From Hyphomicrobium sp. (GTDB lineage Bacteria > Pseudomonadota > Alphaproteobacteria > Rhizobiales > Hyphomicrobiaceae), in assembly GCA_030148725.1 (NCBI GenBank), contig JASBSU010000008.1, positions 47,371-111,370 on the forward strand: a stretch of DNA of 64,000 nt, read 5' to 3'. Of this stretch, positions 8,853 to 17,005 are shown piece after piece. The notes under the pieces are model-generated. The model saw nothing but the letters and a program-made list of their open reading frames with translations, was not told the DNA's origin and ran no database searches. The position numbers were made by a program, and so were the translations under genes. Positions within the stretch are counted from its first letter, which is position 1. Every line of letters begins with the position of its first letter.

Positions 8853-10652
8853 ATGCCGCACATGGCGAGATGGCTGCACACATGCATCGCCCTGGCGATG
8901 TTCGCAGCGCTGCCGGTCGCTGAGGCATCGGCCAACGACGACCTCATGCGCAGACAGGCCGACCCAAGCGGGTGGTCGATGCCCGGTGGCAGCTATTCTG
9001 CCCAGCGCTTCAGCACACTCAGCGAAATCACCACGGCCAATGCGCACGAGCTGCGCGCTGTGTGGAGCTTCTCGACCGGCGTGCTGCGCGGGCACGAGGG
9101 CGCACCGCTCGTCGTCGACGGCGTGATGTACGTCCACACGCCATTTCCGAACGTCGTCTATGCGCTCGACCTCGATCACGAGGGCCGCATCCTGTGGAGG
9201 TACGCGCCGCGCCAGGATGCTTCGGTGGCGGCGGTCATGTGCTGCGACACCGTCAATCGCGGGCTGGCCTACGGCGAGGGCAAGCTGCTGCTGGCGCAGG
9301 CCGATGCGACGCTGGTGGCGCTCGATGCGAAATCCGGTGCCGTCGTGTGGACCGCCAGGAATGGCGATGCGGCGCGCGGCGAGACGATGACCGGGGCGCC
9401 CCTCGTCGTGATGGACAAGGTGATCGTCGGCATCGGTGGAGGCGAATACGGCGCGCTCGGACGTCTCACGGCCTACGCGCTCACAGATGGCAAGCGACTG
9501 TGGTCCGCATCGTCGGCCGGTCCCGATGCGGAGATGCTGATCGATCCGACGGCAACGACCGAACTCGGCAAACCCGTTGGCGCCGATTCATCGCTCAAGA
9601 GCTGGGAAGGCGATGCGTGGAAGCTCGGCGGCGGCCCGACGTGGGGCTGGCTCTCGTACGATGCCGACCTGGACCTCGTCTATTACGGCACCGGCAATCC
9701 CGGCACGTGGAACCCGCTGCAGCGTCCGGGCGACAACAAATGGACCGATACGATTTTCGCGCGTTCAGCCAGCTCGGGCATGGCGCGATGGGTCTATCAG
9801 ATGACGCCGCACGACGAGTGGGACTTCGACGGCGTCAACGAGATGATCCTCGCGGATATTCCGGTTCACGGCCGGCAGCGCCACGCGCTCGTGCATTTCG
9901 ACCGCAACGGATTCGCCTACACGCTCGACCGCGCGACGGGGAAACTGCTCGTGGCAGAGAAGTTCGATGCGTCGGTGAACTGGGCGAGCGGGGTCGACCT
10001 CAAGACCGGGAAGCCGATGCGCGTCGACGGCTTCAGCACCGAGAAGGGCGGCGAGGACACGGCGACGTCGGGGATCTGCCCTTCGGCACTCGGCGCCAAG
10101 AACCAGCAGCCGGCGGCGTTCTCCCCGCAGACGCAGCTCTTTTACGTTCCGACCAATCACACCTGCATGAACTACGAGCCGTTCCATGTCTCGTACACCG
10201 CCGGTCAGCCATACGTCGGCGCAACGGTGACGATGACGGGCGTGCCCGACGATGACAGCCTCGGCGCTTTCGTTGCCTGGGACGCCGGCAGCGGCAAAAT
10301 CGTCTGGTCGGTTCGGGAGCGGTTTTCGGTTTGGTCGGGTGCGCTGGCGACCGCGGGGGGCGTCGTTTTCTACGGGACGCTCGAGGGATATTTCAAAGCG
10401 GTTGATGCACGGACGGGGCGGGAGCTTTATCGCTTCAAGACGCCGTCCGGCATCGTCGGCAACCCGATCACCTACGCGCACAACGGCAAGCAGTACGTGG
10501 CCGTGCTGTCCGGGCTCGGCGGATGGGCGGGGATCGGTCTGGCGGCCGGATTGTCGAGCCCAGACGACGGCTCGGGCGCTGTGGGGCTCAACCAAGCGTT
10601 GGCCGGCTATACGGCGCTCGGTGGGGTGCTGACGGTGTTCGCGCTGCCTTAG
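8853..10652 (+). CDS. xoxF: PQQ-dependent methanol dehydrogenase, XoxF type (lanthanide site)
   Basis: A 599-residue quinoprotein with a signal peptide ending near EASA-ND, so periplasmic. XoxF-type marks: vicinal C130-C131 disulfide pair over PQQ, E198 in GGGEYG, N282 in [10 protein letters not shown]324 and, two residues on, D326 in [10 protein letters not shown]. The second Asp is the extra ligand that distinguishes lanthanide XoxF enzymes from calcium MxaF enzymes, which have Ala there. The C-terminal [13 protein letters not shown] segment and overall length also match XoxF. It oxidises methanol to formaldehyde or formate and passes electrons to cytochrome cL. No xoxG, xoxJ or pqq genes are adjacent. 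The start ATG follows a GGGGGTGG stretch; ATG 8862 is an alternative. Confidence 0.93.
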   Translation: MPHMARWLHTCIALAMFAALPVAEASANDDLMRRQADPSGWSMPGGSYSAQRFSTLSEITTANAHELRAVWSFSTGVLRGHEGAPLVVDGVMYVHTPFPNVVYALDLDHEGRILWRYAPRQDASVAAVMCCDTVNRGLAYGEGKLLLAQADATLVALDAKSGAVVWTARNGDAARGETMTGAPLVVMDKVIVGIGGGEYGALGRLTAYALTDGKRLWSASSAGPDAEMLIDPTATTELGKPVGADSSLKSWEGDAWKLGGGPTWGWLSYDADLDLVYYGTGNPGTWNPLQRPGDNKWTDTIFARSASSGMARWVYQMTPHDEWDFDGVNEMILADIPVHGRQRHALVHFDRNGFAYTLDRATGKLLVAEKFDASVNWASGVDLKTGKPMRVDGFSTEKGGEDTATSGICPSALGAKNQQPAAFSPQTQLFYVPTNHTCMNYEPFHVSYTAGQPYVGATVTMTGVPDDDSLGAFVAWDAGSGKIVWSVRERFSVWSGALATAGGVVFYGTLEGYFKAVDARTGRELYRFKTPSGIVGNPITYAHNGKQYVAVLSGLGGWAGIGLAAGLSSPDDGSGAVGLNQALAGYTALGGVLTVFALP

Positions 10653-10656
10653 CGGC

Positions 10657-10746
10657 TGGCGGAGAGGGTGGGATTTGAACCCACGATACCCTTGCGAGTA
10701 TGCCGCATTTCGAGTGCGGTGCTTTCAGCCACTCAGCCACCTCTCC
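10657..10746 (-). tRNA. tRNA-Ser (anticodon CGA)
   Basis: Read on the minus strand, the 90 nt fold as a class II tRNA: acceptor GGAGAGG/CCTCTCC, anticodon stem CCGCA/TGCGG around loop CTCGAAA (anticodon CGA, reading UCG), a long variable arm (ATACTCGCAAGGGTAT), T loop GGTTCAAATCC, and G plus encoded CCA. The CCA end lies 4 nt after the xoxF stop on the opposite strand. Confidence 0.97.
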
Positions 10747-11090
10747 ATTCGCCTTTTCTTACAAGGGCTTAGGCACAATCGTCAGCGGTCTCGAAAATCC
10801 GCCGTCGACCATTGGAGTGGCCTTCAATCCCTCGCAACCCCCAACAAAACGGCTCTCGTGGCAACGCCTGAAATGCCCTGATGTCGGGGAGCGAAGCGGC
10901 GTATTAGGTCAGGCTCGCGGCGCTGGCAAGAGGCTCAATCGCCCGTCTCGCCAAATCGGCGCAAAGAATGGACTGACCAGCCGGACGATGCGTGTGGATA
11001 CAGTCATGAGCCGCGGTCCAGGGGTCGTCCGTCGGACCGCGGCACTGCCGGGCGCGCTCAATGCGCAAAGCCGAGCACCAAGTTGGCAGT
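10747..11090. other. Intergenic stretch without a recognisable gene
   Basis: About 340 bp between tRNA-Ser and the next small gene. I see no convincing coding frame. It holds a 10-bp GC-rich inverted repeat (11010-11019 with 11034-11043, 14-nt loop), 48 nt beyond the stop of the minus-strand 54-codon gene; without a T tract it is at best a weak terminator. The tRNA promoter should lie just right of 10746. Confidence 0.5.
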
Positions 11091-11255
11091 CTACGCGGCC
11101 AGCCGTTCCAGCTGCTCGGCCTCGACGTAAAGCTCGCGCAGCTCGCTGCGGGCCTCTGACACGAAGACAACCGTGCGGTCGCCACTCGTGATCTGCTCCA
11201 GTTCCTCGATACGCTCGCGCACGACTGCCAGGCGCCGCTTGAACCGCTCAGACAT
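11091..11255 (-). CDS. Small hypothetical protein, 54 aa, helical
   Basis: A short frame: MSERFKRRLAVV start, many E, R and L residues with a helix-forming pattern, ending ERLAA. An AGGAG motif 8 nt before the ATG supports translation. No signal peptide, no membrane segment, no known domain. Its right-hand neighbour is a gene-poor stretch and its left is the tRNA region, so context says nothing about function. Confidence 0.7.
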   Translation of the reverse strand: MSERFKRRLAVVRERIEELEQITSGDRTVVFVSEARSELRELYVEAEQLERLAA

Positions 11256-11606
11256 TGGCTAACTCCTACAAGCTTAGGACCAGCCATGAATGCCCCCGCT
11301 CTTTGGCAAAAGCGGGTTGGTCCCGTGGCGGCTTGAGGTTATCCACAGGGCAAACGTGCGGTCGTTCGCCGCTCATGGGGGCCGTTCGTCGCGCCGTCTC
11401 GGCCTGCTCGTACCGTTTGGCGGGGCTGGAGAAAGAAGCCCGGATCGCTCACCAAAGTCCGGATGCGGACGATCGCGGCAATGCTCATCGCAATCGGCGC
11501 CGAAATTGAAATGGGTGGACAAGCGCAACACGGTTGTTGCTGCAAAGTCACCTCGGGAGCATTTCAGGTAGACATATTGTCGGAACACGGCGGGGGGCCG
11601 TTTTTC
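11256..11606. other. Intergenic stretch with one DnaA-box-like site
   Basis: About 350 bp between divergent genes. The only motif I recognise is TTATCCACA at 11339-11347, matching the DnaA-box consensus; a single box is common by chance and no AT-rich or clustered-box origin is seen. The frame of the lipoprotein gene is open upstream from 11463, but that extension would precede the signal peptide and is not favoured. A 44-codon plus-strand frame ending at 11509 has no good support. Confidence 0.4.
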
Positions 11607-11999
11607 ATGCGTTTTTCAGCGCTCATTGTTTTGAGCATTTTTGTTGCCGGGTGCGCCACGATCGTCAAAGGCACCACGCAGGTTGTGGCGATCGATACGC
11701 CTGGAGCACCGGGAGCTGCGTGCGAGCTTTCCTCGCCCGGCATCGGTTCGCGGAGCGTCGTCACGCCTGCAACCATCGAACTCGACAAGAGCCAGCACAA
11801 CGTCGCCGTCACCTGCCGAAAGCCTTGTTTTCAGGATGCGGTGGCTATGATCCCGTCCTACACGGAGGGCATGGCCGCTGGTAACGTGATCGCGGGTGGT
11901 GTGATCGGATTGGGTGTCGATGCTGCGACCGGCGCCATGAACAAGTACGCCGATCGCACATCGGTCACGATGATCCCGGTGCAGGGGTGCCGTGCTTGA
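11607..11999 (+). CDS. Small outer-membrane-type lipoprotein
   Basis: Start at 11607 places a classical lipoprotein signal at the N-terminus (MRFSALIVLSIFVAGC, lipobox VAGC with Cys 16), then CATIVKGTTQ, a common opening in small proteobacterial lipoproteins. The mature part (about 115 residues) has a beta-rich first half with paired Cys residues and a glycine-rich hydrophobic stretch (GNVIAGGVIGLGV) that may insert in or lie against the membrane, ending VQGC. Function unknown. It ends 1 nt before the stop of the convergent small membrane protein gene. Confidence 0.8.
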   Translation: MRFSALIVLSIFVAGCATIVKGTTQVVAIDTPGAPGAACELSSPGIGSRSVVTPATIELDKSQHNVAVTCRKPCFQDAVAMIPSYTEGMAAGNVIAGGVIGLGVDAATGAMNKYADRTSVTMIPVQGCRA

Positions 12000-12000
12000 A

Positions 12001-12180
12001 CTAGTTGATCCGGAGCGATCCCAGCAAGCCAAGCCCTTGCAGCAGCCAGATGATCACGAAGATCACCACGACGATATTGAGTATCTGTTTGATCTTGCCG
12101 TCCATCGGCACGTAGGTGTTGACGAGCCACAGCAGCACGCCGACGACAATCAACACGACGACGATATTCACTAGATCCAT
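12001..12180 (-). CDS. Thivi_2564-type small membrane protein, 59 aa
   Basis: A 59-codon frame: two hydrophobic helices (NIVVVLIVVGVLLWLVN and NIVVVIFVIIWLLQ) separated by TYVPMDGKIKQIL. The WLVNTYVPMD turn and the repeated NIVVV are the hallmarks of the small Thivi_2564-type membrane proteins found across Proteobacteria; no function is established. GGGGA lies about 7 nt before the ATG. Third in a minus-strand row of tiny genes with the 57- and 34-codon genes. Confidence 0.8.
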   Translation of the reverse strand: MDLVNIVVVLIVVGVLLWLVNTYVPMDGKIKQILNIVVVIFVIIWLLQGLGLLGSLRIN

Positions 12181-12221
12181 TTTTCAATCCCCGAACCAAT
12201 CAGAATGCGACTTGGTGGCTG

Positions 12222-12395
12222 TCAGCGAACAAGCAGCAGCGCGAAGACGAAACCCACGCCAGCTGAAATCGCGACCATTTCCAACGGCGACAAACGGATA
12301 GCCGCGTCGTCAGCGGCGCGCTTTTCGCGCGCCCTGGCGATTTCGGCCTGCGCCGCTGCAGCTATGTCGGGATGTTCATTTTGTACTTTGGACAT
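12222..12395 (-). CDS. Small single-pass membrane protein, 57 aa
   Basis: A 57-codon frame starting MSKVQNEHPD, with an Ala/Arg/Glu-rich helical first half and one C-terminal membrane segment (MVAISAGVGFVFALLLV) ending in Arg. AGGGG stands 7 nt before the ATG. It lies 41 bp upstream of the 59-aa membrane protein gene on the same strand, suggesting co-transcription. Family not recognised. Confidence 0.7.
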   Translation of the reverse strand: MSKVQNEHPDIAAAAQAEIARAREKRAADDAAIRLSPLEMVAISAGVGFVFALLLVR

Positions 12396-12457
12396 CGCTC
12401 GCCCCTGCTAATGCTCCCACAATGAACAGCGGCGGCGACCTTTGGTTCCATAGAATG

Positions 12458-12562
12458 CTATCTGCGGCGCCCGTCCTGCTTCGGCAGAACGTAGATCTCG
12501 CCGTTGCGCAGCTCGATTGTGTAGCCGCCGGCGTCAGCCAGAAAGCCAATGAACTCAGTCAT
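12458..12562 (-). CDS. Very small hypothetical protein, 34 aa
   Basis: A 34-codon frame (MTEFIGFLADAGGYTIEL start, end RRR) preceded by GAGGGAG about 9 nt before the ATG. The short alternating pattern suggests a beta hairpin. First of three consecutive minus-strand tiny genes; the ribosome site and the codon pattern are the only evidence, so it is tentative. Confidence 0.5.
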   Translation of the reverse strand: MTEFIGFLADAGGYTIELRNGEIYVLPKQDGRRR

Positions 12563-12736
12563 GGTGGTGCTCTCCCTCTCAAACCTTGGGCTGTTCTAGC
12601 CACAGGCGCGCAGGCGCTTTGTTCCACAGGGAACCCGATCATCAGGGGATTGCGGGGATAAGGCAGAGCTGCAACTGGCCGCCTCTGCGCCTCGGACAGC
12701 AGAATGCCGCAATCGCAAATGTGGGAGGGCATTCAG

Positions 12737-12973
12737 ATGCTGGATACGCAATCGCTCGAATGGCTCATGGCATGCGAGCGGCTGAAGGACGAGATTACCC
12801 AGGTTGAGCAGCAGTGCGAGAGCATCCTGCACCGCTTCGACGGGCTCGATCGTGAGCCGACCTCATCGGAGAGAGACGAGCGGCGGCAGGACTATCTCGA
12901 TAACAGGGCGCGGCTCATTGGGCTGCAGAGCGAGATCAACAGCATCGAGCGGCGCGTCGCAGCGCACGGATAG
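12737..12973 (+). CDS. Small helical hypothetical protein, 78 aa
   Basis: Start at 12737 because GGGAGGG (12723-12729) lies 7 nt upstream; an earlier in-frame ATG at 12704 precedes that site. The protein is almost entirely charged helix with heptad-like spacing (LKDEITQVEQQ, LIGLQSEINSIERR), so a small coiled coil is likely. It is followed by a terminator. Function unknown. Confidence 0.7.
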   Translation: MLDTQSLEWLMACERLKDEITQVEQQCESILHRFDGLDREPTSSERDERRQDYLDNRARLIGLQSEINSIERRVAAHG

Positions 12974-13000
12974 TTTTTCCGGCACATAATTGCATTCAAG

Positions 13001-13027
13001 GCGCGGCGATCAACAGCCGCGCTTTTT
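13001..13027 (+). terminator. Rho-independent terminator
   Basis: GCGCGGC (13001-13007) pairs with GCCGCGC (13016-13022) around an 8-nt loop and is followed by TTTTT. It lies 27 nt after the 78-codon gene, between convergent genes. Confidence 0.8.
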
Positions 13028-13063
13028 GTTTGTCGTAACGCGATTTTTCAGGCGCATTCGCCA

Positions 13064-13249
13064 TCAAATCATCGGCGTTCCTACGAGGCGCCAGACTTCG
13101 CCCACGACATTTCCGAACAGAAATGCCGACCACAGGTAAAGGCCGACGCCGGCCCACCAATGGCGGTCATGTGCCCGCGCGACGCTTTCCACCTTGTCCA
13201 TGCATACGGCTGCGTACTCGGACGCAACCAGCTTCAATGCCTCGGTCAT
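13064..13249 (-). CDS. Small membrane protein, 61 aa
   Basis: Start at 13249 (MTEALKLVASEY) with AGGGGG about 7 nt upstream; an in-frame extension to 13282 is less likely. A charged first half (KVESVARAHDRHWW) leads to one membrane helix (GVGLYLWSAFLFGNVVGEVW). No family recognised. Convergent with the 78-codon gene. Confidence 0.65.
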   Translation of the reverse strand: MTEALKLVASEYAAVCMDKVESVARAHDRHWWAGVGLYLWSAFLFGNVVGEVWRLVGTPMI

Positions 13250-13505
13250 CGACAGCCCCCTGGCGCAAAAACCCACCACCAAATCTCATCCGAGACTGGT
13301 TAACGCATTGCAAATAGGTGATTTGTTTTCGTCCGTCGAGCTGGATTTCGGGGGTGCATATGCTACCGCGAAGACAATTCTTCGTTGCATGCACAGTTTC
13401 GTTGGCCATGTGCAAAGCGGGCAAAAGACCAAGCGCTCATTGGTTGCCCAGATCCTGCCATGCTAGCAAATGGGGGTCGCCGCTTGAATGTAATGAGGTG
13501 GTAAA

Positions 13506-14063
13506 TTGAAAGCGTTTTGTCTTGCTTTTGCATTTCTGCTGGCATCGCTCCCAGCGGTTGCCGAGGAATTGCCGCAGACAAGTAATGCGTGGCGTGCAAG
13601 TCAGCCCGAGTTGGCAGAGCCGGGCAGTTATCAGTGGTCAGTGATCGATGATGCAGCGGGCGGGCGCAGAGCCCCGGCCGCAGCCAATGACAACGAGATT
13701 GTGAACAAGAGCGCTCCGGCGCGCGCAGCCCTCGCCCAGATCCGGGCAGAGACCCAGCGCATCATGGATGAAGCTCGCAGGACCTCAACCAGGGTTTCGC
13801 GGATCCGCTACGACCTGCGTGTCCGTTGCCTCGTCGAGGAAGTGGACACCGAACCGGAGGCGATCACGCCGGCCGCCATGCCCTACATCTGGGGCTCGCA
13901 GGACGACGCGGAGCCAAGCCGTGGCACGGTGGAGCTATGCGAAGTCGACTACTCGCAGCGGGTTCGCGCACAGCCTGAGCAGCAAGAGGCGGCGGCGCCT
14001 GCTCCAGCACCGGCAGCGCAGCCTGAACTGGTCGACTTCAACGTGGCCTTTCCGGTCGAATGA
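13506..14063 (+). CDS. Exported hypothetical protein with Ala/Pro-rich tail
   Basis: Begins with TTG at 13506; GAGGTGG ends 5 nt before it. The first 19 residues are a signal peptide (cut near AVA-EE). The 185-residue protein has a helical middle (ALAQIRAETQRIMDEARRT), two cysteines (RCLVEE and VELCEV) about 35 residues apart that may form a disulfide, and a low-complexity PAPAPAAQ segment near the end. Family not recognised. A strong terminator follows. Confidence 0.72.
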   Translation: MKAFCLAFAFLLASLPAVAEELPQTSNAWRASQPELAEPGSYQWSVIDDAAGGRRAPAAANDNEIVNKSAPARAALAQIRAETQRIMDEARRTSTRVSRIRYDLRVRCLVEEVDTEPEAITPAAMPYIWGSQDDAEPSRGTVELCEVDYSQRVRAQPEQQEAAAPAPAPAAQPELVDFNVAFPVE

Positions 14064-14105
14064 TTGCATCGCGATCCTCCCGTCTCTCAGGATCGCGAAT
14101 TGAGA

Positions 14106-14149
14106 AGCGCGTCGGGGCCCGCGGGGTGTCCCGGCGCGCTGCTTTTTTT
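14106..14149 (+). terminator. Rho-independent terminator
   Basis: An 11-bp GC-rich stem (14106-14116 with 14130-14140, one G-T pair) is followed by GC and seven T. It ends the transcript of the exported protein gene. Confidence 0.88.
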
Positions 14150-14202
14150 AGGCGCCAGGGTTTTGGGCCGGCCGGTATTACGAATTAAATGCGTGGCCGG
14201 CT

Positions 14203-14415
14203 CTAGGAGCGGCGACGGCGGCGCGACCAGTAAATCGCGAAAATACCCATCCAGAGCAGCAGGGCGAGGACGTCCAACAGCGTTGACAGCTCCTGCACCG
14301 CAGCCTGCCAAGGACGATCAGGGGCGCCGAGCCACACCGCAGCGCTTGCGATTACGCCAGCGACGAGGCAGAGGCCCGTCAGAACCCAGATCAAGCGTAT
14401 GGAGCGGCGTGTCAT
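14203..14415 (-). CDS. Small two-helix membrane protein, 70 aa
   Basis: A 70-codon frame: MTRRSIRLIW, then two hydrophobic helices (VLTGLCLVAGVIASAAVWLG and LLDVLALLLWMGIFAIYW) and a basic end RRRRRS, giving a likely cytosolic C-terminus. The frame stays open upstream into the DUF4166 gene, but the start by the first helix is natural. No clear ribosome site. It lies 89 bp after the DUF4166 gene on the same strand. Confidence 0.6.
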   Translation of the reverse strand: MTRRSIRLIWVLTGLCLVAGVIASAAVWLGAPDRPWQAAVQELSTLLDVLALLLWMGIFAIYWSRRRRRS

Positions 14416-14504
14416 GGCGCAATCATAGCGTTGATGATTCGGGCGCGCACGTGGCTTCTCGCGGCGCCGCGGCTGGCTTCGACGATCCGAAGCCAGCATC
14501 TCCA

Positions 14505-15194
14505 TCAGGGGTCGCGGAAATAGGCGATCTGCTCCACCAGCTGCCCGGCCAGGCGATGCTTCACTTCGAGGGTGAAAGCGAAGGCGCCATCGCCGAGATC
14601 GCGGTGAGCGATCGTCATGCCGCCGGGGTGCAAGAGGCGCGGTATAGGGAGGCGCCATGCGCCGAGCGCCAGGAAGTAACCGGCGGAGCGGAAGATCAGC
14701 GCGCCGTCTTCGACCGTGACCCGCAGCGCCATGCCGATGCCCCGGCCGACGTACTCCTCGAGCCCAGTCGGGCCGCGAAAGCGTTTGGCGGAGTGGATCG
14801 CCTGCGGGAAACGCCCGGGCCGGCTGTATATGCGCAGCCAGCACTGGCCGCCCAAGCGCTCATCCTCCGTGACGACCACCAGCGCAGGGCCGGTCGCGCC
14901 GTCACTTAGCGGCAGCGGGGCGCCGATGGCGCGCGCAAGAAAAGCCAGCACGCGGCCGGCGCGTGACAGGCGCGTGCGGAGCACCTCGCCGCGGTAGATG
15001 ATCGTTTCATTCGGCGCGAGGTGACGCGAGAACCGGCATCGCACGGCGTCGGGCAGCTGCGCCCAGGCCGCCTCACCCACAAGCGTGCGGAAACGGATGT
15101 CCTCAACGGACGATGGGGCCGGGTGAGGCAAGCCAGCGTCGCTGGGAGTGGCCAAGCGCGATGGCTCATTCTTCAGTTTTCCGACGACAGACAT
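14505..15194 (-). CDS. DUF4166 domain protein
   Basis: A 229-residue protein whose second half matches the DUF4166 pattern: WAQLPDAVRCRFSRHL, ARAIGAPLPL, a WLRIY strand with RPGRF, GGMTIAHRDLGDGAFAFTLEV, and a C-terminal FRDP. The fold and role are not established; similar domains are found alone or fused to saccharopine-dehydrogenase-like proteins. It lies 15 bp downstream of the GbsR/MarR-family gene and is probably in its operon, so the regulator may control it. Confidence 0.78.
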   Translation of the reverse strand: MSVVGKLKNEPSRLATPSDAGLPHPAPSSVEDIRFRTLVGEAAWAQLPDAVRCRFSRHLAPNETIIYRGEVLRTRLSRAGRVLAFLARAIGAPLPLSDGATGPALVVVTEDERLGGQCWLRIYSRPGRFPQAIHSAKRFRGPTGLEEYVGRGIGMALRVTVEDGALIFRSAGYFLALGAWRLPIPRLLHPGGMTIAHRDLGDGAFAFTLEVKHRLAGQLVEQIAYFRDP

Positions 15195-15209
15195 GGCGCA
15201 CCTTTTGGT

Positions 15210-15794
15210 TCAAGGGGAGCGGGCCGCGCGTGGCGTTTTGCGGCTCGCCTTGCCGACAAAGCGCGCGATCGTGCCCCCCATGCGGATGAGAGCGGTCACG
15301 GTCGGCGCCGGCAGTCGCATGATCTCGCCGAAGCTGCGGTCGACGGTTTCGGTGAATTCCAGCATCGCTGAGAGACGCTTGCGCACGCCCGGCGGGACGG
15401 CCGCATCGGCTTTTGCGTCCGTCGCGCAGGCGCGAAGTACGGCGATTGCCGGGTCGATCTCGCGGGCTTTGCGGGCCAACGCGATACGGCGAACCATTTC
15501 GAACACGTCGGCTTCGGCTTCGTAGAAATCGCGGCGGTCGCCCATGGCGTGAACGCGGCGGATCAGATTCCACGCCAGAAGCTCGCGCAGGCTGTTCGAC
15601 ACGTTGGAGCGGGCCATGCCGAGGCTGTCGGCAATATCCTCGGCCGAGAGGGGCTGTTCGCTCAGGTAGAGCAGGGCGTGAATCTGCGCCACGGAGCGGT
15701 TCACACCCCAGTTAGAGCCCATTTCGCCCCAGTGAACGACGAAGCGCTCGACGGGGCCAGGCATGCTGCCATTTCTGACGGTTGTTTCTGTCAT
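15210..15794 (-). CDS. GbsR/MarR family transcriptional regulator
   Basis: A 194-residue winged-helix regulator. HWGEMGSNWGVNRSVAQIHALLYL is split across the GbsR-type opening, followed by the helix-turn-helix (LSAEDIADSLGMARSNVSNSLREL) and wing (GDRRDFYEA), then helical dimerisation segments. GbsR-type proteins repress osmoprotectant and membrane-related genes. The ATG at 15794 lies inside a perfect palindrome (15785-15802); a start at 15764 (MPGPVERF) would leave it free as an operator and is equally possible. DUF4166 and a small membrane protein follow on the same strand. Confidence 0.85.
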   Translation of the reverse strand: MTETTVRNGSMPGPVERFVVHWGEMGSNWGVNRSVAQIHALLYLSEQPLSAEDIADSLGMARSNVSNSLRELLAWNLIRRVHAMGDRRDFYEAEADVFEMVRRIALARKAREIDPAIAVLRACATDAKADAAVPPGVRKRLSAMLEFTETVDRSFGEIMRLPAPTVTALIRMGGTIARFVGKASRKTPRAARSP

Positions 15795-15802
15795 TACAGA
15801 AA
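15785..15802. promoter_or_regulatory. Palindrome at the GbsR/MarR gene start (putative operator)
   Basis: TTTCTGT-CATT-ACAGAAA, a perfect 7+7 inverted repeat, overlaps the first possible start codon of the regulator gene. A further half-site ATTTCTGAC lies at about 15771-15779. MarR-type dimers bind such palindromes, so autoregulation is likely; this is inference. Confidence 0.55.
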
Positions 15803-16054
15803 TATGCGACAGAGTTGGCGCGACGTCAACCTTATCGGCCGGAGCGATGACGCAATTTGAGGCAGCACACTGCCTGCATTTGGCGCGTTCGTCGGGACGT
15901 CCGGGTGATAAGGTTGCCTTCGGCGCTCAGATATTCGTTGGACCCGCGCATCGCATTTCGGTTGCGCCCGTCCTTTCCGTCGAATGCACCTGGCATTGCA
16001 GGAACTGTGCAGCCTGAGCGTGCGTTATTGCCCTCGCGAAGAGGAATTCCCGAC

Positions 16055-16885
16055 ATGCTCATCAACTACGGCTTCGAGATCGCTATCACCGTTCCGAGAG
16101 CGACACCGCTGATCTGTCTGCTCGACGTGCACCCCGAGAGGCGCCCCGACATCAACTCGGAGACGCCGTTCCTCGTCCAGCCGGCGACGTCGTCGATGAC
16201 GTATCTCGATGCGTTCGGAAACCAATGCCGCCGCCTTCTCGCCCCGCCGGGGCAGATCAAGTTCTGCATCGATGGCACGATCGTCGACAGCGGTAAGCTG
16301 GATGAAGTGAACCGGGGCGCGCGGGAAGTTCCCGTCGAGCACCTGCCGCATCATCTTCTGACGTTCGTCCTCGGCAGCCGGTATTGCGAGACGGACCGTC
16401 TCGGCCAGATCGCGTGGGACCTGTTCGGCGGGATGAAGCCCGGCTACGAGCGCGTCGAAGCCATCTGCGATTACGTGCACAACCAAATCACCTTCGGCTA
16501 CAAGCACGCGCGTTCGACGCGCACGGCGCTCGAGGCGTTCGAGGAGCGCAAGGGCGTGTGCCGAGACTTCGCGCATCTCATGATCGCGTTCTGCCGGTGC
16601 CTCAACATCCCGGCGCGCTACGTCAACGGCTACCTCGGCGACATTGGCGTGCCGCCCGATCCTGCCGCGATGGACTTCAGCGCCTGGGCGGAAGTGTACC
16701 TCGAGAACCGCTGGTACACGTTCGATGCGCGCCACAACAAGCCGCGGATCGGGCGCATCGTGGTGGCCCGAGGGAGGGACGCGACGGACGTGCCCCTCTT
16801 CAACAGCTTCGGACCGCATACGCTCGATACGTTCAAGGTCTGGACGGACGAGGTCGTCGCGGAGACACAGGCGGCCAGCGCCTGA
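16055..16885 (+). CDS. Transglutaminase-like cysteine protease family protein
   Basis: Start at 16055 with GAGGAA (16041-16046) upstream gives 276 residues. The N-terminal half is a beta-rich domain (bacterial transglutaminase-like N-type); the second half holds the transglutaminase core with nucleophile C169 in KGVCRDFAHL, and the AWAEVYLENRWYTFDAR strand with D224. The residue before AWAEVY that is usually the catalytic His is Ser209 here; H227 in DARHN is nearby. The protein is probably cytosolic, as no signal peptide is visible. Substrate unknown. It is a single-gene unit upstream of creD. Confidence 0.85.
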   Translation: MLINYGFEIAITVPRATPLICLLDVHPERRPDINSETPFLVQPATSSMTYLDAFGNQCRRLLAPPGQIKFCIDGTIVDSGKLDEVNRGAREVPVEHLPHHLLTFVLGSRYCETDRLGQIAWDLFGGMKPGYERVEAICDYVHNQITFGYKHARSTRTALEAFEERKGVCRDFAHLMIAFCRCLNIPARYVNGYLGDIGVPPDPAAMDFSAWAEVYLENRWYTFDARHNKPRIGRIVVARGRDATDVPLFNSFGPHTLDTFKVWTDEVVAETQAASA

Positions 16886-17005
16886 GGCGCCGGTGCGCTG
16901 CCGCAAATTCGCGAACTTCCCGGTCGCGCGGCCTAATTGCTGACTTGTTCGCGCCACCGGGCTGCGCTTGCCTCCGAGCGACTTGCTCGTCTCGGAGGTA
17001 TTTCC

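Noticed and set aside
11339..11347. DnaA-box TTATCCACA as a replication origin
   Set aside because: Only one box, no AT-rich stretch and no dnaA or dnaN nearby.
12609..12640. EcfG-type promoter (GGAAC pairs) before the tiny-gene row
   Set aside because: GGAAC occurs on both strands but no CGTT at the right spacing.
13318..13509. 63-codon plus-strand frame before the exported protein gene
   Set aside because: No ribosome site, odd composition, overlaps the better-supported start region.
10657..15794. Integrated island at the tRNA-Ser gene
   Set aside because: Small accessory genes lie beside the tRNA, but on its 5' side; no integrase and no repeat of the tRNA 3' end were seen.
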